Assembly (NCBI RefSeq): GCF_021353265.1
Contig: NZ_JAJTWU010000001.1
Span: forward strand, 620,001 to 684,000
DNA length: 64,000 bases
Source: Pelomonas cellulosilytica
GTDB taxonomy: Bacteria; Pseudomonadota; Gammaproteobacteria; Burkholderiales; Burkholderiaceae_C
Direction: 5' to 3'
Below, piece by piece: positions 55,737 to 64,000 of the stretch (position 1 is the stretch's first letter; the number at the start of each line of letters is the position of its first letter). The notes under the pieces are model-generated. The model ran no database searches. It was not told the DNA's origin and worked only from the letters and a program-made list of their open reading frames with translations. Position numbers and translations under genes: made by a program.

Positions 55737-56705
55737 TCATCGGCGTGTGCGGGAGGCGCCGAAGGCCTGCGGCTCGGTGTCGGCGAAGTGCAGCACCTCG
55801 AAGCGCACGATGGGCGACAGCTCGTCCGTCGGCGGGCCACCCAGGCCGATGACGCCGCTGCCGTGCAGCGTGCAGCTGCCGCGCTTGAGGCTGAGCAGCT
55901 CACCGGAATCGCCGAAGCGCACGTAGGTGCCGTTGTAGGAGAGGTCGGTCAGCTCGAAGCTGCTGCCCTGCCAGTCGATGCGGGCGTGCGAGCGAGACAC
56001 GCGCGCGTCGGTGATGCAGTAGGTGGCCTGCACGCTGCGGCCCAGCACGATGGGCATGGCGCCGATGTCGAACACGCGGTCCAGGTCATGCCAGATGAGT
56101 CGCATGCCGTCAGGCTCCACCGAGCGCATCGGCTCGCCGAACTGGGTGGCGGCGGCGTCAGCGCTGGCTAGTGGCGACGCGTCGAGCCGGTAGACGTGCA
56201 CGGCCTCGACGCGGCCCCGGACGGAGATGCGATCCAGGCTGCGGAAGCGACCCTTGGAGGCGTGGTGCAGGCCGGCCAGTACCTCGGCGGTGACGAGGAT
56301 TTCGCCGTCGCCCGCATGGTCGATGAGCCGGGCCGCGACGTTGACCGCGTCGCCGAAGCAGTCGCCGTTGAGCTCGACGACCTCGCCGCGCGCAAGGGCC
56401 ACTTGCAGGCGCAGCGCCAGCATGGCCGGGTTGCTGAGCCGCCGCGCGCGCTGCACGGTCTTCTCCAGCAGTTCCTGCATGCGTTGCGCGGCTCGCACGC
56501 CGTCGCGCGGCGTCTCAAACGCGGCCATCAGGCCGTCGCCCAGCGTCTTGATGAGCTGGCCGCCGCTTTCCAGGACGGCCTCGCTGATCTGGCTGACCGT
56601 CTGCGTCACGAGAGAGCTGGCTTCGGCATTGCCGAGCGACTCGTAGAGCCCGGTACTGCCGCGCAGGTCGGCAAAAAGAACGGTGCGCTCGCGGATCGCG
56701 GTCAT
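55737..56705 (-). CDS. Class III adenylate/guanylate cyclase with FHA domain
   Basis: The 322-residue protein has an N-terminal cyclase domain (about residues 5-175): VLFADLRGSTGLYESLG with the first metal Asp, IKTLGDGLMAAFE with the second, and GDAVNVAARLIDHA with the transition-state Asn and Arg, so it looks active. A C-terminal FHA domain (about 215-305) has IVLGRSVQATYCITDARVSR, SHARIDWQGSSFEL and DLSYNGTYVRFGD, which bind phosphothreonine. There is no membrane segment. The nucleotide product cannot be told. The gene lies between rpoD and hemH on the same strand. Confidence 0.88.
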   Translation of the reverse strand: MTAIRERTVLFADLRGSTGLYESLGNAEASSLVTQTVSQISEAVLESGGQLIKTLGDGLMAAFETPRDGVRAAQRMQELLEKTVQRARRLSNPAMLALRLQVALARGEVVELNGDCFGDAVNVAARLIDHAGDGEILVTAEVLAGLHHASKGRFRSLDRISVRGRVEAVHVYRLDASPLASADAAATQFGEPMRSVEPDGMRLIWHDLDRVFDIGAMPIVLGRSVQATYCITDARVSRSHARIDWQGSSFELTDLSYNGTYVRFGDSGELLSLKRGSCTLHGSGVIGLGGPPTDELSPIVRFEVLHFADTEPQAFGASRTRR

Positions 56706-56724
56706 GAAGGGAGTTTAGGCCGTC

Positions 56725-56749
56725 AAAAAGGCCGGACGAGCCGGCCTTT
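56725..56749 (-). terminator. Bidirectional-looking terminator after rpoD
   Basis: AAAGGCCGG (56727-56735) pairs with CCGGCCTTT (56741-56749) around five bases. On the minus strand five T follow. It lies about 125 bases after the rpoD stop and 20 bases before the cyclase start, so it should separate the two. Confidence 0.8.
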
Positions 56750-56786
56750 GTGCATCACAGGTTGCCGTCGCAGCAGGTGCGGAGCT

Positions 56787-56819
56787 TGCGCCCTGCCTCG
56801 CGATGCGAGTCAGGGCGCA
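56787..56819. repeat. Strong composite hairpin in the rpoD 3' region
   Basis: TGCGCCCTG (56787-56795) pairs exactly with CAGGGCGCA (56811-56819). Inside, after a two-base mismatch on each side, TCGC pairs with GCGA around GAT. No T-run follows, so it is not an ordinary terminator. Its role is unknown. Confidence 0.55.
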
Positions 56820-56875
56820 GGTCGCGTTGCCGCTGCGCGGCAGTTCGCTGGCGCGAACCACGTCCTGGCCAACCT

Positions 56876-59122
<2,247 letters not shown>

Positions 59123-59407
59123 GCAGGTCCTTCGAGGGGTTGCGCGGTCAATTCAGAAATGCGGCAGCCACCGCTGCCGGCCCGGGCACGGACTTGAACC
59201 GGCGGGGCTGGGGGCGGTGGCTTTCATCACCGGGTATCGCTGGTGCGAGGGACCCGGTGTGGCGCGAACAAGCTGGCGTGATCGTTTGGAGTGCAGAGGT
59301 GGCGGATGTGGTGGCCTTCAAAACTCGTCGGTTGCCTTGTTTCGCAAGGTGGCCGGGCCCGGCATCTCTCTGCCGTCACTCTTGTTGACGCGCGCGGAAA
59401 ACACAGG

Positions 59408-59436
59408 ATTATCTGCCAAATTCACCCCGAATTCAA
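59408..59436 (-). promoter_or_regulatory. Sigma-70 promoter for rpoD
   Basis: On the minus strand TTGAAT (59431-59436) and GATAAT (59408-59413) are exactly 17 bases apart. It lies just after the dnaG stop. The 334-base interval between dnaG and rpoD otherwise shows no gene; it would form a leader of about 280 bases. Confidence 0.75.
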
Positions 59437-59456
59437 AATCCGGTGTTCCGGCCGGG

Positions 59457-61382
59457 CTATGCCGTTGTCGAGCCGCCGCGTCCGCGCAAATCATCCGCCT
59501 GGGCGCGCAGTCGACGGTAGTGCTGCATGTCGGCATCGTTCAGCGGCGTTCGGTTCAGAATGTCAGTGATATCGGCCTGGATTTGCGCGATCCAGAGTTC
59601 ACGCAGCGCCGCGGACAATTGCTGGGCCGGTTCCGCGTCTTCCCCGAGATCGCGTGCAGCGCGCATGACGAGGGCTGCCGATCCGGCGAGGCCATCGGCT
59701 TCGAGGCTGGTCTGAACTGCCGCCCATGGCGCCGACCCGTGATGGGTCATTCGACGCTCCAGCCACCGCATGAGGTCGCCATGGACACCAGCCAAGTCAT
59801 GCAGCAGCGAGCGGTCCTCGTCGGTCAGGTGGTCCCAAAGCTCGTTGTACTGAAGCAAGAGGCGCACCGCAGTGTCGGTATGCCCCGTCGGTGTTGCCCT
59901 CGGTCCTGCGGGTCGCGCATCGTCGTCGCGGCCCTTGCGTTTCCAGTCGCCTTTACCTTTCCACTCGCCTTTGCCTTTCCACTCGGCCTTGGGCTGCCAG
60001 CGCGGACGTTCGGCCTTGCCGGCTGACGCCGTCTGGGCCTGGTCCGGTGCTGGTGCTGGCGCGGCGGCGGCAGCAGGCTCGCCCAGCCAGAGCGCCTGTA
60101 GCTCCACTTCGGCCATCTGCCCCTGTCGGGCCAGATCGCCCAGCAACTGGCGGCGCAGCAGGCCCTCGGGGAGCAGGCTCCACAACGGATGGGCCTGCTT
60201 GAGCATGCGGGCGCGACCTTCCGGGGTGCCAAGGTCGCAACCTTCGGAGGCGACCGTGTACAGCTGGCGCGACAGCGGCACGGCACCTTCGACGCAGCGC
60301 TCGAAGGCCTCAGCGCCGAGGTCGCGCACATAGGAGTCCGGGTCGTGCTCAGGCGGCAAGAACAGAAATCTCACCGTTCTCGTCTCGGTCGCGTGGGGCA
60401 GGGCGGCTTCGAGCGCGCGCACGGCGGCGCGTCGGCCGGCGGCGTCGCCGTCGAAGCTGAAGACGACCGACTCCGTGAACCGGAACAGCTTGTGAACGTG
60501 GTCGGCCGTGCAGGCTGTGCCCAGCGTCGCGACGGCGTTGTCGAAGCCGTGCTGGGCTAGGGCCACGACGTCCATGTAGCCCTCGACCACCAGCGCATAG
60601 CCGCGCTGGCGCAAGCCGGTGCGAGCCTCATACAACCCGTACAACTCGCGGCCCTTGTGGAAGACCGGCGTCTCGGGCGAGTTCAGGTACTTGGGTTCGC
60701 CCTTGTCCAGCACGCGGCCACCGAAGCCGATGACCTCGCCTTGAACGTTGCGGATCGGGAACATGACGCGGTCGCGGAAGCGGTCGTATCGCTTGGCGTC
60801 CTCGCCGGGTTCGACGTCCGGCGTGATGACGAGGCCTGATTCCACCAACTGCGGGTCGTCGTAGCTCGGGAATCCGCTGGCCAGCGACCGCCAGCCCTCC
60901 GGCGCATAGCCCAGGCCGAAGCGGGCGGCGATCTGGCCGGTAAGGCCGCGGCCCTTGAGATAGGCCACCGCGCGCGGCGATTTGCGCAGCTGGGCCTTGT
61001 AGAAGTCCGCCGCGCGGGCCAGCACATCGGTCAGACTCTGCTGCTTGGCCTTCTCGGCCTTGGCCTTCTCGCGTTGTTCGGGCGAGCGTTCGTCCTGTGG
61101 CACCTGCATGCCCACCTGCTGCGCCAGGTCCTCCACGGCCTCGACGAAGCCAGCGCCGGTGTGCTCCATCAGGAAGCCGATCGCGTTGCCGTGCACGCCG
61201 CAGCCGAAGCAGTGGTAGGTCTGGCGGCTGGGGCTGACGGTGAAGCTGGGCGACTTCTCGCCGTGGAAGGGGCACAGGCCCTTGTGGTTGATGCCGGCTT
61301 TCTTCAGTTCGACGTGCCGACCCACCACGTCGACGATGTCGACGCGGGCCAGCAGGTCGTGGATGAAGCCGGGTGGAATCAC
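59457..61382 (-). CDS. dnaG: DNA primase DnaG
   Basis: The 641-residue protein has the zinc-binding CPFHGEKSPSFTVSPSRQTY and HCFGCG motif, the RNA polymerase domain (IGFGGRVLDKGEPKYLNSPE), Toprim (ALVVEGYMDVVALAQHGFDN; VVFSFDGDAAGRRAA) and a C-terminal helical domain that binds DnaB. It lays RNA primers at the fork. Between the Toprim and C-terminal domains is a Pro/Ala-rich linker containing three 6-residue repeats (EWKGKG, EWKGKG, DWKRKG, about residues 464-481). dnaG precedes rpoD as in the macromolecular-synthesis operon, but rpsU is not beside it. Confidence 0.97.
   Translation of the reverse strand: MIPPGFIHDLLARVDIVDVVGRHVELKKAGINHKGLCPFHGEKSPSFTVSPSRQTYHCFGCGVHGNAIGFLMEHTGAGFVEAVEDLAQQVGMQVPQDERSPEQREKAKAEKAKQQSLTDVLARAADFYKAQLRKSPRAVAYLKGRGLTGQIAARFGLGYAPEGWRSLASGFPSYDDPQLVESGLVITPDVEPGEDAKRYDRFRDRVMFPIRNVQGEVIGFGGRVLDKGEPKYLNSPETPVFHKGRELYGLYEARTGLRQRGYALVVEGYMDVVALAQHGFDNAVATLGTACTADHVHKLFRFTESVVFSFDGDAAGRRAAVRALEAALPHATETRTVRFLFLPPEHDPDSYVRDLGAEAFERCVEGAVPLSRQLYTVASEGCDLGTPEGRARMLKQAHPLWSLLPEGLLRRQLLGDLARQGQMAEVELQALWLGEPAAAAAPAPAPDQAQTASAGKAERPRWQPKAEWKGKGEWKGKGDWKRKGRDDDARPAGPRATPTGHTDTAVRLLLQYNELWDHLTDEDRSLLHDLAGVHGDLMRWLERRMTHHGSAPWAAVQTSLEADGLAGSAALVMRAARDLGEDAEPAQQLSAALRELWIAQIQADITDILNRTPLNDADMQHYRRLRAQADDLRGRGGSTTA
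59940..59993. repeat. Three tandem 18-base repeats within dnaG
   Basis: Three consecutive 18-base units, each starting TTTCCA on the plus strand (59940, 59958 and 59976), encode the repeated WK-G/R-KG unit in the linker of primase. The first two differ at two bases and the third diverges in its last six bases. Confidence 0.75.
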
Positions 61383-61386
61383 CCCG

Positions 61387-64000
61387 TCAGTTTAAGGACG
61401 GAGTCTGGGTGGGCGGTTTGAGCGGGCCGGCCCAGTCGTTGCCGACGAAGCCCTCGATCCAGTCCGGCAGTGCCATCGGGTGCATCGCCGCGGCGATGCC
61501 GTTGCCCTGGCCCAGCCGGCAGCCCAGGCGCTGCAGCTCGCGGGCATGGGCCCGGCTTTCGACGCCCTTGGCCAGCACCGCGCAGCCGATGTTGCGCGCC
61601 AGGCCGATGACGCTCTCCACCAGCGACAGGTCCTGGGCGTCACCCAGCATGCCTTGCACATAGCTGCGGTCGAGCTTCAGCGTGTCCACCGTCAGGCGCT
61701 TGAGGGAGGCCAGGTGCGAGTAGCCGGCACCGAAGTCGTCCAGCGCGATGCCCACGCCCAGCGCCAGGCAGCGCTGGATGAGTGCCTGCGTGGCCTCGGT
61801 TTCGGCCAGGGCGTCGGACTCCAGCACGTCCAGGTTCAGCAATGCCGCCATGCCCGGTGGGTGGCGCTGGATGAGCTCCTGCAGGCGCTGCGGGAAATCG
61901 GGCCGGCACAGCTGCCGGGCGCCGACGTTGACGCTGACCGGCAGGCCGCGACCGCCGTTGATGCCGTCGCGCCGCCAGGCGGCTGCCTGGGCCAGCGCCT
62001 GCTCGATGACCCAGTCGCCGATTTGCACCGCCAGGCCGGACGTTTCCGTCAGCGGCAGGAAATGCGCGGGCGTCAGCAGGCCGCGCTCCGGGTGGCGCCA
62101 GCGCAGCAGCGCTTCTGCGCCCATGACCAGGCCGGTGCGCAGGTCGATCTGCGGTTGGTAGTGCAGCTGCAGCTCGTCGTTGTCCAGCGCATGCTGCAGC
62201 TGCGCCAGCGCGATGAGCGCGGCCTCGTCGCGCTGGTGCAGTGCGGGGTTGTGGAACTGCACGGAGCTGCGGCCCGCGTGCTTGGCCCGGTACAGCGCGT
62301 GGCCGGCGTGGCGCAGCAGAGTTTCGGGGTCGGCGTCGTCCAGCGGGAACAGCGTCGCCCCCATGCTGGCGCCGATCTCCAGTGCCAGCCCGTCGCCAAC
62401 GCGGCTCTCGCGGATGGCCACCGGCGTGGATAGCAGGCCCAGCAGCCGGTCGACGGCGCGCTGGCCTTCCTCGGGTGTCTGAACGCGCAGCAGCACGCCG
62501 AACTCATCGCCGTGCAGCCGTGCGAGCCGGTCGGCCGTGTCGGGCCGCGAGCCGCGCGCGCCGCGCAGTGTGGACTGCAGCCGGCCGCTGAGCTGCAGCA
62601 GCACCGCGTCTGCCACCAATTGGCCGTGCTGGGCGTTCACGCTGGCGAAGTCGTCCAGGTCGATGACGCCGATGACGAGCTTGAAACCGTCGCGGTTGGC
62701 TGCGGCCATTGCCTCGGGCAGCAGGCGCATGAATTCCTCGCGGTTGGGCAGGCCGGTGGCGAGGTCGTAGCGCAGGCTGCGGCGCAGCAGCTCCTGCTGG
62801 CGCAGGCTCTCGCCCAGGTCGCTGAGGCTCAGCAGCCGCCAGCGTGCCGGGGCGTCATCCGGTTCGGGCACGGGGCTGAGCCGGGCGGCGAAGACGTGGT
62901 GGCCGCCGTCATCCAGCTCGGCCTGAAGCTGGCCGCTCCAGCTGCGGCCGGCCATCAGGGCGGCCTGGAGATCGCCCGGCTGGTAACCGCTGCGCTGCAG
63001 GTTGGCCACGCTCAGCGGCGCCGCCAGCCGGCCGATCAGCGTCTCGCGGGTGGCGTGCAGGATCTCGCAGCCGGCGGGGTTGACCTCGACGATACGCCAT
63101 TGCATGTCGACGATGACGAGGCCCTCCGTTGCCTGCTGGAACAGCGTGGCCGAGAGCCGCTCGCGCTCCTCGGAAGCGTGGCGCCAGCTCACGTCGGCCA
63201 GGGTCATGACGAGGTTGCGGGCGCGCCCCTTGCGGTCGCGCTGCGGCACATGGGCCTGCAGCTCGTGCCAGCGCCAGTCGCCGCCATCGGCTGCGATGCG
63301 CAACGACAGGCCCAGGCGGTCGTTGCCGGGCCGGCCCAGCAGTTCGCGCAACGCGCGGCGCGACAGCTCGCGGTCGCGCGGGTGCACGGCCCGCATCCAG
63401 TCCAGCGGGCCGTCGCTGGGCGCGGCGCCGGGTTCGGTCGTTAGCGCGACCCAGCGGGCAGACGCATGGCGCCGGCTGCTGGGCAGGCGCCATTCGGCGA
63501 GCGCCAGGCCCTGGGCGTCGAGCGCGGTTCGCCAGCCGTCGCGGTCACGGAGGCGGTGCTGGCTCAGCGCGATGACGGTTAGCGGCAGCAGGGCCAGCAC
63601 GCCGCCGGCGACGTGGCTCAGTAGCCCCCCTGGCGTTCCCAGGGCCCACAGCGCCAGCAGGCCCACGCCCAGCTGCGCGTTGTGGCGGGGCGACGCCTGC
63701 CATGCGTGCAGGCATAGCAGCAGTTGCGGCGCCAGCAGCAGGGCCGGGTTGGCGGACAGCTCGTGTTGCGCAGCCTGCAGCATCACCGCGATGGCCGCCA
63801 GCGCCAGGCCCGGCCAGCGTTCGTCGCGCTGGGGGCGTTGTGAGCCGGCTTGCAGTGCCGTCCCGGCGGCCAGCAGCGCCAGCGCCCAGGCGCCGCCCAG
63901 TTGCAGCGCAACGGCCCCCGCCTCGGGGCGAGGCACGCCTCCGGCCAGTTGCATCGCCAAGGCCGACAGGCCCGCCAGCAGTGGCACCACGATGCCGGCG
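61387..64000 (-). CDS. PAS-GGDEF-EAL protein (5' end outside or at the window edge)
   Basis: The frame is open to the window end; a GTG at 63990 may be internal, because the preceding codons continue a hydrophobic segment. Domains are an N-terminal membrane region of several segments (to about residue 145), a PAS-like region, a PAS domain (LFQQATEGLVIVDMQWRIVE), a GGDEF domain with LHGDEFG, and an EAL domain with GAEALLRWRHPERG and LDDFGAGYSHLASLKRL. The usual AEGVET motif reads AKGVES and the EITE motif reads DVLE, so phosphodiesterase activity is doubtful. It abuts dnaG by four bases. Confidence 0.88.
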   Translation of the reverse strand, partial: AGIVVPLLAGLSALAMQLAGGVPRPEAGAVALQLGGAWALALLAAGTALQAGSQRPQRDERWPGLALAAIAVMLQAAQHELSANPALLLAPQLLLCLHAWQASPRHNAQLGVGLLALWALGTPGGLLSHVAGGVLALLPLTVIALSQHRLRDRDGWRTALDAQGLALAEWRLPSSRRHASARWVALTTEPGAAPSDGPLDWMRAVHPRDRELSRRALRELLGRPGNDRLGLSLRIAADGGDWRWHELQAHVPQRDRKGRARNLVMTLADVSWRHASEERERLSATLFQQATEGLVIVDMQWRIVEVNPAGCEILHATRETLIGRLAAPLSVANLQRSGYQPGDLQAALMAGRSWSGQLQAELDDGGHHVFAARLSPVPEPDDAPARWRLLSLSDLGESLRQQELLRRSLRYDLATGLPNREEFMRLLPEAMAAANRDGFKLVIGVIDLDDFASVNAQHGQLVADAVLLQLSGRLQSTLRGARGSRPDTADRLARLHGDEFGVLLRVQTPEEGQRAVDRLLGLLSTPVAIRESRVGDGLALEIGASMGATLFPLDDADPETLLRHAGHALYRAKHAGRSSVQFHNPALHQRDEAALIALAQLQHALDNDELQLHYQPQIDLRTGLVMGAEALLRWRHPERGLLTPAHFLPLTETSGLAVQIGDWVIEQALAQAAAWRRDGINGGRGLPVSVNVGARQLCRPDFPQRLQELIQRHPPGMAALLNLDVLESDALAETEATQALIQRCLALGVGIALDDFGAGYSHLASLKRLTVDTLKLDRSYVQGMLGDAQDLSLVESVIGLARNIGCAVLAKGVESRAHARELQRLGCRLGQGNGIAAAMHPMALPDWIEGFVGNDWAGPLKPPTQTPSLN

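Noticed and set aside
59170-59270. Possible tRNA on the minus strand because GGTTCAAGTCC resembles a T-arm
   Set aside because: No 5-bp T-stem, no 7-bp acceptor stem and no plausible anticodon arm can be drawn around it.

Overview
The window is a 64 kb piece of a high-GC beta-proteobacterial chromosome. The block rpsB-tsf-pyrH-frr-uppS-cdsA-dxr-rseP-bamA-skp-lpxD-fabZ-lpxA-lpxB-rnhB, the presence of priB between rpsF and rpsR, the linked ppsR-ppsA pair and a large RpoD with a lysine/alanine-rich N-terminus point to Burkholderiales. The Rubrivivax/Leptothrix/Roseateles group is my best guess, but genus cannot be settled from the sequence alone. There are no rRNA or tRNA genes, insertion sequences, prophage genes or CRISPR arrays that I can support.

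Layout. 1-3.1 kb: the 3' end of rnr, then two minus-strand metabolic genes (nnr for NAD(P)H-hydrate repair and a DadA-like amine/amino-acid oxidase). 3.4-18.4 kb: the plus-strand translation and envelope cluster. It starts with translation factors, passes through isoprenoid and phospholipid steps (uppS, cdsA, dxr), outer-membrane assembly (rseP, bamA, skp) and lipid A synthesis (lpxD, fabZ, lpxA, lpxB), and ends with rnhB and an RNA methyltransferase. Many of its genes overlap by ATGA-type junctions. 18.4-29.3 kb: an accessory block. It holds a 5'-truncated GFA-family pseudogene, a Fur-boxed hemP with a DUF2325 gene, a TonB-dependent siderophore receptor divergent from a small membrane protein and a PepSY membrane protein, glgC-glgA, a secreted nuclease-phosphatase fusion, a small acidic protein and an EamA-type transporter. 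29.3-35 kb: ppsR/ppsA (divergent) and an unusual sodium/solute symporter.

35-38.2 kb: rpsF-priB-rpsR-rplI and dnaB, with a perfect DnaA box just before dnaB. 38.2-44.1 kb: a GntR-type regulator divergent from a NitT/TauT-type ABC transporter whose last gene is a large cytoplasmic PHP-domain hydrolase. This looks like an uptake-and-hydrolysis system for an unidentified ligand and is the best candidate here for an undescribed pathway. 44.1-50.1 kb: an MFS exporter, a radical SAM gene with a perfect LexA box directly abutting its start codon, a lipid A phosphoethanolamine transferase and a REC-TPR response regulator. 50.3-59.1 kb (minus strand): rpoD, an adenylate-cyclase/FHA protein, hemH, an Hsp15-like S4 protein, then grpE-dnaK-dnaJ with a very good sigma-32 promoter before grpE. 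59.4-64 kb: dnaG and the greater part of a PAS-GGDEF-EAL protein whose EAL domain has lost key acidic residues.

Regulatory themes readable from the sequence are iron (two Fur-like boxes at 18.66 and 22.30 kb), SOS (LexA box at 45.48 kb), heat shock (sigma-32 promoters at 54.12 and probably 53.53 kb) and replication initiation (DnaA boxes at 36.73 and 53.53 kb). Function calls come from reading protein motifs by eye; no database search was run.
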